64,000 bases of DNA from Pseudomonas sp. 5P_3.1_Bac2 (GCF_025465995.1 NZ_JANLNY010000004.1:124001-188000); one strand, 5' to 3'; positions 1-7,837 are shown, counted from the stretch's first letter. Notes: generated by a model not told the origin, from the sequence alone. A program made the numbers and translations.

Positions 1-954
1 TACACCGGCAGCCAAGTGCGCATTCTTACTGACAGCGCGTTCAACAAGGCGCGCATCCTGCACATCGACGATCAAAACCTGCGTGCCGAGCTCAAGGCTG
101 GCCGGGTAGTGGTGGTCGCTGGTTTCCAAGGCGTGGATGAGCAGGGCAACATTACCACCCTCGGCCGTGGTGGCTCCGACACCACTGGCGTGGCCTTGGC
201 GGCCGCGCTGAAAGCTGACGAGTGCCAGATCTATACCGATGTCGACGGTGTTTACACCACTGACCCGCGTGTCGTGCCCCAGGCCCAGCGTCTGGAGAAA
301 ATCACCTTTGAAGAAATGCTGGAAATGGCCAGCCTGGGCTCCAAGGTGCTGCAGATTCGCTCGGTAGAATTCGCCGGCAAGTACAACGTTCCGCTGCGCG
401 TACTGCACAGCTTTAAGGAGGGGCCGGGCACCCTCATCACCTTAGACGAAGAGGAATCCATGGAACAGCCGATCATCTCTGGCATCGCTTTCAATCGCGA
501 CGAAGCCAAGCTGACCATCCGTGGCGTACCGGATCTGCCGGGCGTAGCATTTAAGATTCTCGGCCCGATCAGCGCGGCCAACATTGAAGTCGACATGATC
601 GTGCAGAACGTAGCGCACGATAACACTACCGACTTCACCTTCACGGTGCACCGCAATGACTACAATGCGGCCCTGCAAGTGCTGGAAAACACCTCGCGCG
701 AACTGGGTGCCCGTGAAGTCAGCGGCAACACGCAAATCGCCAAGGTCTCGATTGTCGGTGTCGGCATGCGCTCCCACGCGGGCGTGGCCAGCCGCATGTT
801 CGAAGCCCTGGCTAAAGAAAACATCAATATCCAGATGATTTCGACCTCTGAAATCAAAGTATCAGTGGTCATTGAAGAGAAATATCTGGAGTTGGCGGTG
901 CGTGCGCTGCACACTGCGTTCGAGTTGGACGCACCGGCCCGGCCGGCCGAATAA
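1..954 (+). CDS. lysC: Aspartate kinase, C-terminal part (5' end outside window)
   Basis: Phosphorylates L-aspartate to aspartyl-4-phosphate, the first step to lysine, threonine, methionine and diaminopimelate. The reading frame is open from the first base, so only the C-terminal ~317 residues are present. The visible part holds the end of the amino-acid kinase domain (GRGGSDTTG, then the YTDVDGVYTTDPR substrate/ATP loop) followed by two ACT regulatory domains (GVPDLPGVAFKI and IVGVGMRSHAGVASRMF), which carry lysine/threonine feedback inhibition. An internal ATG with a good ribosome site lies at the start of the ACT region (separate entry). A hairpin terminator follows, and rsmA is the next gene, as in other pseudomonads. 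Confidence 0.97.
   Translation, partial: YTGSQVRILTDSAFNKARILHIDDQNLRAELKAGRVVVVAGFQGVDEQGNITTLGRGGSDTTGVALAAALKADECQIYTDVDGVYTTDPRVVPQAQRLEKITFEEMLEMASLGSKVLQIRSVEFAGKYNVPLRVLHSFKEGPGTLITLDEEESMEQPIISGIAFNRDEAKLTIRGVPDLPGVAFKILGPISAANIEVDMIVQNVAHDNTTDFTFTVHRNDYNAALQVLENTSRELGAREVSGNTQIAKVSIVGVGMRSHAGVASRMFEALAKENINIQMISTSEIKVSVVIEEKYLELAVRALHTAFELDAPARPAE
451..462 (+). promoter_or_regulatory. Possible internal translation start of lysC (beta subunit)
   Basis: GAGGA at 451-455 stands four bases before an in-frame ATG at 460, which would give a 164-residue product made only of the ACT domains (MEQPIISGIAF...). Class II aspartate kinases of some bacteria are alpha2beta2 complexes whose beta chain arises from exactly such an in-frame start. 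That it is used here is inference. Confidence 0.4.
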
Positions 955-964
955 GGGAATATTC

Positions 965-997
965 AAAAGGCGCGCATCTACGCGCCTTTTGTCTTTT
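965..997 (+). terminator. Terminator after lysC
   Basis: A perfect 10-bp stem (AAAAGGCGCG / CGCGCCTTTT) with a six-base loop, followed by a T-rich stretch, sits 11 bases after the lysC stop. Confidence 0.85.
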
Positions 998-1013
998 TGC
1001 TTGGCCCGAATAG

Positions 1014-1071
1014 GAACTTTTACTCTGTTCGGACTGGTCAAAACTTGAACGCAGCCTCTGTTTGCTATGCT
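1014..1071 (+). promoter_or_regulatory. Candidate tandem promoters of rsmA (AlgU-like and sigma70-like)
   Basis: GAACTT at 1014-1019 with TCAAA at 1038-1042 resembles the AlgU (sigma-22) pattern GAACTT-N16/17-TCTGA, though the 18-base spacer is long. Immediately downstream TTGAAC (1045) and TATGCT (1066) could serve sigma70, with a short 15-base spacer. P. aeruginosa rsmA is known to have both an AlgU-dependent and a housekeeping promoter, which fits this layout. Confidence 0.45.
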
Positions 1072-1137
1072 CGGAGTCGACGTTTTTTATTTTTTTGCAG
1101 ACTGCTGTACTGAACTGAAATCCGTAAGGAGAAAGGA

Positions 1138-1323
1138 ATGCTGATTCTGACTCGTAGGGTCGGAGAGACCCTGATGGTCGGTGACGAAGTCACTGTGACC
1201 GTGCTGGGCGTTAAAGGTAATCAGGTGCGAATTGGCGTGAATGCGCCTAAAGAAGTAGCTGTGCACCGTGAAGAAATCTACCAGCGCATCCAGAAAGAGA
1301 AGGTCGACGAACCAAGCCACTAA
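1138..1323 (+). CDS. rsmA: RsmA/CsrA translational regulator
   Basis: Small homodimeric RNA-binding protein that binds GGA in hairpin loops of mRNA leaders and usually blocks translation; titrated by small RNAs of the RsmY/Z type in the Gac system. The 61-residue product is family length and begins [10 protein letters not shown]; the RNA-contacting residues Leu4 and Arg44 are present. An AAGGAG ribosome site lies ahead of the ATG. It sits between lysC and a tRNA-Ser gene, the standard Pseudomonas arrangement. Promoter candidates are listed separately. Confidence 0.98.
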   Translation: MLILTRRVGETLMVGDEVTVTVLGVKGNQVRIGVNAPKEVAVHREEIYQRIQKEKVDEPSH

Positions 1324-1384
1324 TTTAATTGAAAATTTTGCTTTGCAAACGGGGAAAACATGGTTAACATGCGCCCCGTGTTGC

Positions 1385-1475
1385 GGAGAGGTGGCCGAGT
1401 GGCCGAAGGCGCTCCCCTGCTAAGGGAGTACACCTCAAAAGGGTGTCGGGGGTTCGAATCCCCCCTTCTCCGCCA
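1385..1475 (+). tRNA. tRNA-Ser(GCT)
   Basis: A 91-base class II tRNA: acceptor GGAGAGG pairs with CTTCTCC plus G and an encoded CCA, the loop CTGCTAA gives anticodon GCT, there is a long variable arm, and the T arm reads GGTTCGAATC. Decodes AGC/AGU. Confidence 0.97.
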
Positions 1476-1550
1476 TTATTCAGCGTTGCAGAGCGCTGAA
1501 GCTAAGGCGAAAAGCTTCAAGCTAAAGTTTCTGTGATGCACCAAGTTAGT

Positions 1551-1627
1551 GGACTCATAGCTCAGCTGGATAGAGTACTCGGCTACGAACCGAGCGGTCG
1601 GAGGTTCGAATCCTCCTGAGTCCGCCA
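1551..1627 (+). tRNA. tRNA-Arg(ACG), copy 1
   Basis: Seventy-seven bases with acceptor GGACTCA/TGAGTCC, anticodon ACG in loop CTACGAA, T loop TTCGAAT, and encoded CCA. First of three identical copies; the A34 is expected to be converted to inosine by TadA to read CGU/CGC/CGA. Confidence 0.97.
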
Positions 1628-1664
1628 TACACATGGCTTGCAGTGATGCAAGCCATTTTGTTTC

Positions 1665-1840
1665 AACCAGCGGTGATCTGGTCTAAAAGCGCCTACGGAC
1701 TCATAGCTCAGCTGGATAGAGTACTCGGCTACGAACCGAGCGGTCGGAGGTTCGAATCCTCCTGAGTCCGCCATATTCATGGCAACGCAGCAATGCGCAC
1801 CATGCAGCTGTAACCAGCGGTGATCTGGTCTAAAAGCGCC
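1665..1840 (+). repeat. Tandem duplication of a tRNA-Arg unit (146-148 bp)
   Basis: The spacer text AACCAGCGGTGATCTGGTCT followed by AAAAGCGCC occurs before both the second and the third tRNA-Arg copies (about 1665-1693 and 1812-1840), so copies 2 and 3 with their upstream spacers are a tandem duplication. The downstream half of each spacer has diverged. Confidence 0.85.
1697..1773 (+). tRNA. tRNA-Arg(ACG), copy 2
   Basis: Identical in sequence to copy 1, including the encoded CCA; starts 146 bases downstream of it. Confidence 0.97.
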
Positions 1841-1844
1841 ACAC

Positions 1845-1921
1845 GGACTCATAGCTCAGCTGGATAGAGTACTCGGCTACGAACCGAGCGGTCGGAGGTT
1901 CGAATCCTCCTGAGTCCGCCA
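1845..1921 (+). tRNA. tRNA-Arg(ACG), copy 3
   Basis: Identical to copies 1 and 2; starts 148 bases after copy 2 and is followed by the terminator of the tRNA cluster. Confidence 0.97.
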
Positions 1922-1952
1922 TACCAAGCTTGCTTAGGTGCAAGCTAAGAGA

Positions 1953-1983
1953 AGGGCCTACAGCGATGTAGGCCCTTTTTTTA
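1953..1983 (+). terminator. Terminator of the tRNA cluster
   Basis: Nine-bp stem AGGGCCTAC/GTAGGCCCT with loop AGCGAT followed by a run of T. It abuts the stop codon of the convergent DUF4124 gene and may serve both. Confidence 0.9.
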
Positions 1984-2490
1984 TTGGCGCGATTTAGTTT
2001 TCCCTTTGCCCTTCACGCAGCCGGCTTCATCGAAGCTGACACTGCGACTGTGGCCTTTCTGGCCTTGATAGTTGTACTGCGTTTCGCCATTGCGTGAGCT
2101 GACGCGATCGGGGCGCCCGAGGCTGCTTTCTACTTCAGCGCGATTCATGCCTTGGCGTACCTGATTTTTGATAATGGCCACGCGCTTTTCGCTGCTGCTG
2201 AGTAGATCGCCGCAGTCATCGTGCTGACCACCGACTACAGTGATAGCAGTGTTCTGTTTATCTGCAGCTTTTTTCTTGTTCGGGCGTGGTGCAGCCATAG
2301 GGGTCGCCTTGCCGCTGCCGGGTGTGGGGTTATGCACCTGTTGGCGTTGCAGGTTGCTCGTGGTCGGGCAGCCCTGCTGGGCGTAAGTGATGTGACCGCG
2401 CTCATCTTCGCAGCGAAAAACTTCGGTTGCTGCACTGGGTAATGCTGTAAAGGGGAGGGCGCAGAAAGTCGCCCAGCACAATGCCCGCAT
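1981..2490 (-). CDS. Exported DUF4124-domain protein
   Basis: About 169 residues. The start chosen is the ATG with GGAGGA nine bases ahead; a longer frame exists upstream but lacks a ribosome site and would bury the signal peptide. The N-terminus (MRALCWATFCALPFTALPSAA) is a signal peptide, followed by the DUF4124 motif FRCEDERGHITYAQQGCP with paired cysteines, a low-complexity Pro/Lys/Ala linker, and a C-terminal region (VRQGMNRAEVESSLGRPD) like the SmpA/OmlA-type beta motif. Periplasmic or envelope location is inferred. The function of DUF4124 proteins is unknown. Confidence 0.85.
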   Translation of the reverse strand: MRALCWATFCALPFTALPSAATEVFRCEDERGHITYAQQGCPTTSNLQRQQVHNPTPGSGKATPMAAPRPNKKKAADKQNTAITVVGGQHDDCGDLLSSSEKRVAIIKNQVRQGMNRAEVESSLGRPDRVSSRNGETQYNYQGQKGHSRSVSFDEAGCVKGKGKTKSRQ

Positions 2491-2682
2491 GATTCGTCCT
2501 CCGTGACGACGTGCGGCAAGGCTAGCTGAGGATTTTGTCGACGCCAGGCGTGTCTCAGTCGGAAAACAGCGCGTCGCAGCTACAGCGATACAAGTTTGCT
2601 CAAGTTTGTTGTGCAAGCGCTTGTTCTAAGATTGTTTTTGTCACATGCAAAGCGCTTAGGCAATGGTATCATTTACACCGTC

Positions 2683-2697
2683 AGCCCCGCCGGGGCT
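2683..2697 (+). other. GC-rich palindrome in the mgtE leader
   Basis: AGCCCCG-C-CGGGGCT, a perfect 7-bp arm palindrome about 115 bases before the mgtE start. No T run follows, so it is not a simple terminator. Confidence 0.5.
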
Positions 2698-2711
2698 TGT
2701 GGAAAACCACC

Positions 2712-2771
2712 ATGGACTTACCCAGTAGTTACTCAAAATATCGATTGTGCAATCACGTATTGACTGATTGA
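2712..2771 (+). CDS. Possible 19-codon leader peptide upstream of mgtE
   Basis: An ATG-initiated frame encoding MDLPSSYSKYRLCNHVLTD ends 39 bases before the mgtE start. The ribosome site is poor (TGTGGAAAACC). Mg2+ transporter leaders in enterobacteria carry regulatory short peptides; whether this frame is translated is unknown. Confidence 0.2.
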   Translation: MDLPSSYSKYRLCNHVLTD

Positions 2772-2810
2772 CCCCCATTGGCGTGCCCGCTGCTGGGGGT
2801 GGAGCTCGCC

Positions 2811-4253
2811 ATGACTGAAATAGAAGTAAAAAAATCGCAGGATAGCCTGCAAGACCGCCTGGCCCAGGTGGTCGAACTGCTGCACCGGCATAAGCTGGTC
2901 GAAGATCTCACCCATCGCCAAGAAGGCGCGCAGCAAGAGCGCGTGGAAAACTTGGTGCATCGGCAAAACCTCGCTGAGTTACAACGCAAGCTCGATGAGC
3001 TGCACTCCGCTGACGTTGCCCACATCCTTGAAGCCTTGCCGCTGGATGACCGCCTGACAGTCTGGCAGCTGGTCAAGGTGGAGCGCGATGGCGACATCCT
3101 TCTTGAAGTGTCGGATGCGGTGCGGGAAACCTTGCTGGCGGACATGGAGGATCACGAGATCCTCGCCGCCGCCAAGGAGATGGACGCCGATGAACTGGCG
3201 GACTTAGCCCACGAGCTGCCGCGCGATGTCGTCCATGAGCTGATGGAATCCCTCGATGCGCAGCAGCGCGAGCGTGTGCGTTCGGCTCTGTCCTATGAGG
3301 AAGAACAAGTCGGCGCCTTGATGGACTTCGAGATGGTCACCATCCGCGAAGACGTCAGCTTGGAAGTGGTGTTGCGCTATCTGCGCCGTCTCAAGGAGTT
3401 GCCGGGACACACCGACAAACTCTTCGTGGTCGACTATGACGGCGTGCTCAAAGGTGTGCTGCCGGTTAAGCGTTTGCTGGTCAACGACCCGGATAAGTTA
3501 GTCAGTGAGGTGATGGCCACCGATCCGGTGAGTTTCCATCCGGATGAAGACGCCTACGACGCCGCTCAGGCATTTGAGCGCTATGACCTGATCTCCACGC
3601 CTGTAGTGGATAAGAACGGCAAGCTGATCGGCCGTCTGACCATCGATGAAATGGTCGACTTGATCCGCGAGGAAAGTGAGAGCGAAGTGCTCAACATGGC
3701 AGGTCTGCGCGAGGAGGAAGATATTTTCGCCTCGGTGTGGAAATCCCTGCGCAACCGTTGGGCGTGGCTGGCGATTAACCTGATTACCGCCTTTATGGCC
3801 TCGCGAGTTATTGGCCTGTTTGAAGGCTCGATTGAAAAACTGGTGGCACTGGCGGCGTTGATGCCGATTGTGGCCGGCATCGGTGGCAACTCGGGCAACC
3901 AAACCATCACCATGATTGTGCGCGCCATGGCGCTGGATCAGGTGAGTACCGGTAATACGTCCAGGCTGATCCGCAAAGAGCTGGGCGTGGCCTTGGTTAA
4001 CGGTTTGGTCTGGGGTGGGGTCATTGGTGTTGTGGCCTTCATGCTTTACGGCAGTTGGTCCTTGGGGGTGGTGATGACGGCCGCGATGACCCTGAACCTA
4101 TTGTTGGCCGCGTTGATGGGCGTGCTGATCCCGATGACGCTGGCGCGCTTAGGGCGTGACCCGGCCATGGGCGCCAGTGTGATGATTACGGCGGTGACCG
4201 ACAGCGGCGGTTTCTTTATCTTCTTGGGCTTGGCCAGTCTGTTCTTGCTCTAG
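2811..4253 (+). CDS. mgtE: Magnesium transporter MgtE
   Basis: Mg2+-gated Mg2+ channel of the inner membrane; about 480 residues, the family length. The ATG at the chosen start has GGTGGAG nine bases before it; an in-frame TTG 33 bases upstream is less likely. Order of domains: cytosolic MgtE N domain (HSADVAHILEALP, residues ~65-170), CBS pair (~175-290; VMATDPVSFHPDEDAYDAA), connecting helix, then the five-helix membrane domain (~310-480) with the conserved PIVAGIGGNSGNQT pore/dimer motif. Closing of the channel by Mg2+ bound to the N and CBS domains is known for the family. Monocistronic, ending in a shared terminator with amrZ. Confidence 0.95.
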   Translation: MTEIEVKKSQDSLQDRLAQVVELLHRHKLVEDLTHRQEGAQQERVENLVHRQNLAELQRKLDELHSADVAHILEALPLDDRLTVWQLVKVERDGDILLEVSDAVRETLLADMEDHEILAAAKEMDADELADLAHELPRDVVHELMESLDAQQRERVRSALSYEEEQVGALMDFEMVTIREDVSLEVVLRYLRRLKELPGHTDKLFVVDYDGVLKGVLPVKRLLVNDPDKLVSEVMATDPVSFHPDEDAYDAAQAFERYDLISTPVVDKNGKLIGRLTIDEMVDLIREESESEVLNMAGLREEEDIFASVWKSLRNRWAWLAINLITAFMASRVIGLFEGSIEKLVALAALMPIVAGIGGNSGNQTITMIVRAMALDQVSTGNTSRLIRKELGVALVNGLVWGGVIGVVAFMLYGSWSLGVVMTAAMTLNLLLAALMGVLIPMTLARLGRDPAMGASVMITAVTDSGGFFIFLGLASLFLL

Positions 4254-4304
4254 GCCAGTCGCTGGGTTGCCTGTGCAGCCCAGCGCACAACAAATCGCAG
4301 CCAA

Positions 4305-4337
4305 TAAAAAACCGCCCGAGGGCGGTTTTTTATTTTT
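4305..4337. terminator. Bidirectional terminator between mgtE and amrZ
   Basis: AAAAAACCGCCC-GA-GGGCGGTTTTTT, an A-stem-T structure that works on both strands between convergent genes. Confidence 0.92.
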
Positions 4338-4348
4338 AGGCTAATTGC

Positions 4349-4675
4349 TTAGCCTTCGTTAGAAGCGCTATTAGCCAGTTCGGTGTCGTGAGCGATCAAC
4401 GAAACCAGTGCATTTTGCTGGCGCCGAGAGAGCTGGCGGAAGCGTTGCAGCAGCTCGCGTTCATGCAGCGACAGTTCTGGGCTATCGACGTTAACGTCGA
4501 GTTCAGAACTTAAGTTGCTTTCTTGCAGCATGCTTTGCTCAAGGCGAGCGATGATTTCCGAGTTCATGCTGCGGTGGTGGTTGCGGGCTACATCCGCGAT
4601 GCGTTCGCGCATGCCATCTGGCAGGCGAACTACGAATTTGTCAGCGGTACGACTGGAGTAGAGTGCTTGTTTCAT
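4349..4675 (-). CDS. amrZ: AmrZ/AlgZ ribbon-helix-helix regulator
   Basis: Arc/MetJ-type DNA-binding protein, 108 residues, that in Pseudomonas activates alginate genes and represses or activates motility, cyclic-di-GMP and exopolysaccharide genes. The N-terminal strand [19 protein letters not shown] is the DNA-contacting ribbon-helix-helix (residues ~10-28), followed by [14 protein letters not shown] and the C-terminal tetramer domain ([19 protein letters not shown]). The start is the ATG giving family length; a TTG 45 bases upstream is possible. In P. aeruginosa amrZ is AlgU-dependent and neighbours the phn operon, as here. No clear AlgU promoter is visible on its own upstream side. Confidence 0.95.
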   Translation of the reverse strand: MKQALYSSRTADKFVVRLPDGMRERIADVARNHHRSMNSEIIARLEQSMLQESNLSSELDVNVDSPELSLHERELLQRFRQLSRRQQNALVSLIAHDTELANSASNEG

Positions 4676-4912
4676 AGCGCGTGCATTAAACCGGTTAGTT
4701 GATAGAACAATTTCTGGCAATTGGCTCTTGCGGTGTAAATCCTCTGACCGCCCCGGGTGTTATCCGTTCAGCTTGCTGGCAGTTGGAATATTCAATATAG
4801 GTGTAATTTTATGGCCGGTAATTTGGCGTCAATTGCATGTCAGGCATTTTGCGCGGGATGCAGGCCCATTGCCAGCTCCAATTATCAGAATTGAGCTGTC
4901 TTCTGCATAAGT

Positions 4913-4945
4913 GGTCAGGTTTTATTGGGAAAACGGTCAGGTTTT
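4913..4945 (+). repeat. Direct repeat GGTCAGGTTTT, 22-bp period
   Basis: The 11-mer occurs at 4913-4923 and 4935-4945, two helical turns apart and about 28 bp ahead of the Pho box. The spacing suggests a protein-binding site of unknown identity. Confidence 0.5.
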
Positions 4946-4972
4946 TCCTTTTCTAATAACCTGGACGATGCA

Positions 4973-4990
4973 CTGTAACCCAAGTGTCAC
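4973..4990 (+). promoter_or_regulatory. Pho box of the phn operon
   Basis: CTGTAAC-CCAA-GTGTCAC is two 7-mers with a four-base spacer, matching the PhoB pattern CTGTCAT-N4-CTGTCAC at nearly every conserved place. It lies 95 bases before phnC. Known phn operons are PhoB-dependent. Confidence 0.85.
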
Positions 4991-5085
4991 GGGCCTTTAA
5001 CGGCACTGACACAGCTCAAGCTTAGCTTGGTCTACACCAACAGGCGGTCATCTGCCGCTCTGTACGTGTAGAGGAGTGGCAGAGC

Positions 5086-5901
5086 ATGAGTGCAGTGATC
5101 CGGGTTGAGCGTCTCAACAAAACCTTCAATAAAAAGCAGGCCTTATTTGACCTAGACCTGACGGTCGCTACTGGTGAAATGGTGGCGCTGATCGGTGCCT
5201 CCGGCTCAGGTAAATCCACACTGCTGCGTCACATGGCAGGGTTGGCCTGCTGCGATCAGAGTGCTGGCGGCAGCATCGAGGTACTGGGACAGTCGGTGCA
5301 GATAGATGGCCGACTCAATAGCAATATCCGCCGCTTGCGCGCCGATATTGGTTACATCTTCCAGCAGTTCAATCTGGTTGGTCGGTTGAGCGTGCTGCAC
5401 AACGTGCTGCTCGGTTATCTGGGGCGCACGCCACGCTGGCGTGGCAGCCTCGGTTGGTTCAGTGCCGCCGAACAGGCTGAGGCTCTGCAAGCTTTGGCGC
5501 GGGTGGGATTAGCCGACCTAGCGCAGCAACGCGCCTCAACGCTTTCTGGTGGGCAGCAGCAACGCGTGGCGATCGCCCGCGCGCTGTGTCAGCAGGCCAA
5601 AGTCATTTTGGCCGATGAGCCTATCGCCTCCCTTGACCCCGAGTCGGCGCGCAAGGTGATGCAGATTTTGGCGGATATCAACCGCGAAGACGGCACCACG
5701 GTGTTGGTCACCTTGCATCAAGTCGATTACGCCATGCGCTACTGCCAGCGCGCGGTAGCGCTCAAGGCTGGGCGGGTGCATTTCGACGGCGCCGCCAGTG
5801 CGCTGCATAACGACTTCCTCAACGATCTCTATGGTGCCGAGTTAAGCAACCCGGCGCCCGCCGAGACGCCGTGCGCTGAACGCGCGGCGCAAGCAGCCTA
5901 A
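5086..5901 (+). CDS. phnC: Phosphonate ABC transporter ATPase PhnC
   Basis: ATPase of the PhnCDE importer at the inner face of the membrane. Walker [10 protein letters not shown] (~residues 44-52), Q-loop FQQFN, signature LSGGQQQR (~149), Walker B VILADEP and H-loop LVTLHQVD are all intact. 271 residues, slightly long because of an Ala/Pro-rich tail. GAGGAG precedes the ATG. First gene of the phn operon, directly under the Pho box, and 75 bases before phnD. Confidence 0.95.
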   Translation: MSAVIRVERLNKTFNKKQALFDLDLTVATGEMVALIGASGSGKSTLLRHMAGLACCDQSAGGSIEVLGQSVQIDGRLNSNIRRLRADIGYIFQQFNLVGRLSVLHNVLLGYLGRTPRWRGSLGWFSAAEQAEALQALARVGLADLAQQRASTLSGGQQQRVAIARALCQQAKVILADEPIASLDPESARKVMQILADINREDGTTVLVTLHQVDYAMRYCQRAVALKAGRVHFDGAASALHNDFLNDLYGAELSNPAPAETPCAERAAQAA

Positions 5902-5976
5902 GGCCGGCTTAAGCCCGAGCCTGAGCGCCAATAACTGCCAAATCTTAATGACTCACCTGTCATCGGAGTGTTTTCT

Positions 5977-6978
5977 ATGTTGAAACGTATGGGGCGTGTA
6001 TTAGCGGCAACTAGCCTGTTAGCCAGTGCACTGCTGGGCAGTGCGGTGGCAGCCGAACAGGAGCTGAATTTCGGCATTATCTCCACTGAGTCGTCACAGA
6101 ACCTCAAGACCCTCTGGAATCCCTTCTTGGCGGATATGAGCCAGAAAACTGGGATCAAGATCAATGCCTTCTTCGCCCCTGATTACGCCGGGCTGATACA
6201 AGGCATGCGCTTTAACAAAGTCGATTTAGCCTGGTTCGGCAATAAGGCCGCTATGGAGGCGGTGGACCGCGCTGGCGGTGAGATCTTTGCGCAGACGGTC
6301 GCAGCCAATGGCGCCCTGGGTTACTACAGTCTGTTGGTGGCGCACAAAGACAGCCCCATCAACAGTGTGGAGGACATGCTAAAAAACGCCTCCAGCCTGA
6401 CCTTCGCCAACGGCGATCCCAACTCCACATCGGGTTACCTGGTACCGGGCTACTACGTGTTCGCGCAGAACAAAGTAGACGCTAACAAAATCTTCAAACG
6501 TGCGCTCAATGGCAGCCATGAGGTCAACGCGCTGTCGGTGGCCAATAAGCAAGTGGATGTCGGTACTTTCAATAGTGAAGGTATGGAACGCCTGGAACTC
6601 ACTGCGCCGGATAAAGCCGCGCAGCTCAAAGTGATTTGGACTTCTCCGCTGATTCCGGCTGATCCCCTCGTTTGGCGCACCAACCTCGACCAAGCCAGTA
6701 AAACCAAGGTGCATGACTTCATCTTGGGCTATGGCACTACCCCTGCTGAATTGAAAGTTCTCGCCAACCTGCAATGGGGCCAATTCAAAGCCTCGAACAA
6801 CGATCAATTGCTGCCGATTCGCCAGTTGGAGTTGTTTAAAAAACGCAGCGATGTGGCCAACAGCACAAGCCTTAACGCGGCCGATAAACAAGCCCAGCTG
6901 CAGCAACTGGATGCCGAGTTAGCCCAGTTAGAAAAACGCATGGCGGAACAGCCAGCGCCGACTGCAACTGCAGGTTAA
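5977..6978 (+). CDS. phnD: Phosphonate-binding protein PhnD
   Basis: Periplasmic receptor that delivers alkylphosphonates, phosphite-like anions or phosphate to PhnCE. An N-terminal signal peptide ([18 protein letters not shown]) is followed by the PBP fold; typical PhnD features are the [19 protein letters not shown] strand, the [10 protein letters not shown] ligand loop and [11 protein letters not shown]. 333 residues with a coiled, charged tail. The ATG at this start has GGAG nine bases ahead; a GTG three codons upstream lacks spacing. A stable hairpin follows before phnE. Confidence 0.95.
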   Translation: MLKRMGRVLAATSLLASALLGSAVAAEQELNFGIISTESSQNLKTLWNPFLADMSQKTGIKINAFFAPDYAGLIQGMRFNKVDLAWFGNKAAMEAVDRAGGEIFAQTVAANGALGYYSLLVAHKDSPINSVEDMLKNASSLTFANGDPNSTSGYLVPGYYVFAQNKVDANKIFKRALNGSHEVNALSVANKQVDVGTFNSEGMERLELTAPDKAAQLKVIWTSPLIPADPLVWRTNLDQASKTKVHDFILGYGTTPAELKVLANLQWGQFKASNNDQLLPIRQLELFKKRSDVANSTSLNAADKQAQLQQLDAELAQLEKRMAEQPAPTATAG

Positions 6979-6985
6979 TCCCCTA

Positions 6986-7017
6986 GACGCGGCCTTGCCC
7001 GTTGCTAAGGCCGCGTC
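6986..7017 (+). other. Intercistronic hairpin phnD-phnE
   Basis: GACGCGGCCTT and AAGGCCGCGTC form a perfect 11-bp stem with a 10-base loop, without a T run. Its place after the binding-protein gene resembles mRNA-stabilising hairpins that let binding proteins be made in excess. Confidence 0.7.
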
Positions 7018-7042
7018 GCTAAGCGTTGAGATGAGAGCTGTT

Positions 7043-7837
7043 ATGAGCACTGTAACCACCACAACTTTGCCGCAAGTATCGGCTAAGCGTAGTTGGCGTC
7101 ACCTGCTGGGTTGGGGCCTGGTGTTGGCTGTTTTAGCGGCTTCTTGGCAAGGCGCCGAGATGAATCCGCTGGCCCTGATTCGCGACTCCGGCAACATGGC
7201 GACTTTCGCCGCCGACTTCTTTCCGCCGGATTTCAGTGATTGGCAGCTGTATCTCAAAGAGATGCTGATCACTGTGCAAATTGCCCTGTGGGGCACGGTG
7301 TTGGCCATTGTCTGCGCGATTCCACTGGGCATTCTGTGTTCGGAAAACATTGTCCCTTGGTGGGTTTATCAGCCGGTGCGGCGGGTGATGGATGCCTGCC
7401 GTTCGATCAACGAAATGGTCTTCGCCATGTTGTTTGTGGTGGCCGTGGGGCTGGGGCCATTTGCCGGGGTGCTGGCGCTGTTTATTGGCACCACCGGGGT
7501 GCTGGCCAAGCTGTTTGCCGAAGCAGTGGAGGCGATTGACCCAGGTCCCGTCGAAGGCGTGCGCGCCACCGGCGCCAGTGCCTTACAGGAGGTGATCTAT
7601 GGGGTCATCCCGCAAGTGCTACCGCTGTGGATTTCCTATTCGCTGTATCGCTTTGAGTCCAACGTACGTTCCGCCACGGTGGTCGGCATGGTCGGTGCCG
7701 GTGGCGTCGGCGTGATCTTGTGGGAAGCCATTCGCGGCTTTCAGTTCGGCCAAACCTGCGCCTTGCTACTGATCATTATCGCCGTGGTCAGCGTGCTCGA
7801 CATCCTTTCCCAGCGCCTGCGTAAGCAGTTTATCTGA
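7043..7837 (+). CDS. phnE: Phosphonate ABC transporter permease PhnE
   Basis: Inner-membrane permease partner of PhnC/PhnD, about 264 residues with an N-terminal helix (~18-35) and a five-helix permease core. The EAA-type loop that docks the ATPase is visible as [26 protein letters not shown]. Two other ATGs lie just upstream; this start has GAGAG five bases before it. Only one phnE is present and its frame is intact, unlike the repeat-mutated allele of laboratory E. coli K-12. Confidence 0.93.
   Translation: MSTVTTTTLPQVSAKRSWRHLLGWGLVLAVLAASWQGAEMNPLALIRDSGNMATFAADFFPPDFSDWQLYLKEMLITVQIALWGTVLAIVCAIPLGILCSENIVPWWVYQPVRRVMDACRSINEMVFAMLFVVAVGLGPFAGVLALFIGTTGVLAKLFAEAVEAIDPGPVEGVRATGASALQEVIYGVIPQVLPLWISYSLYRFESNVRSATVVGMVGAGGVGVILWEAIRGFQFGQTCALLLIIIAVVSVLDILSQRLRKQFI

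Larger units (their letters stand above)
2491..2810. other. Divergent spacer between DUF4124 gene and mgtE
   Basis: Holds promoters for both genes. On the plus strand a possible -10 (TATCAT, 2667) is followed by the palindrome and the small open frame described below. Nothing else is recognisable. Confidence 0.5.
4676..5085. other. Divergent regulatory spacer amrZ-phnC
   Basis: 410 bases without a gene, AT-richer than the flanks in 4730-4970. It holds the Pho box and a pair of direct repeats (separate entries) and must contain the amrZ promoter. A GGCATTTTGC at 4843-4852 loosely resembles AmrZ sites. Confidence 0.5.

Noticed and set aside
1551..1921. CRISPR-like or mobile repeat array
   Set aside because: The repeated units are tRNA-Arg genes with cloverleaf pairing and CCA ends; spacers are partly identical and not of uniform length.
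4843..4852. GGCATTTTGC as an AmrZ self-binding site
   Set aside because: Only a loose match to remembered AmrZ sites and I cannot score it against a matrix; kept as a remark only.
5904..5940. Hairpin between phnC and phnD
   Set aside because: Only short, mismatched complementarity, unlike the perfect stems after phnD and phnK.
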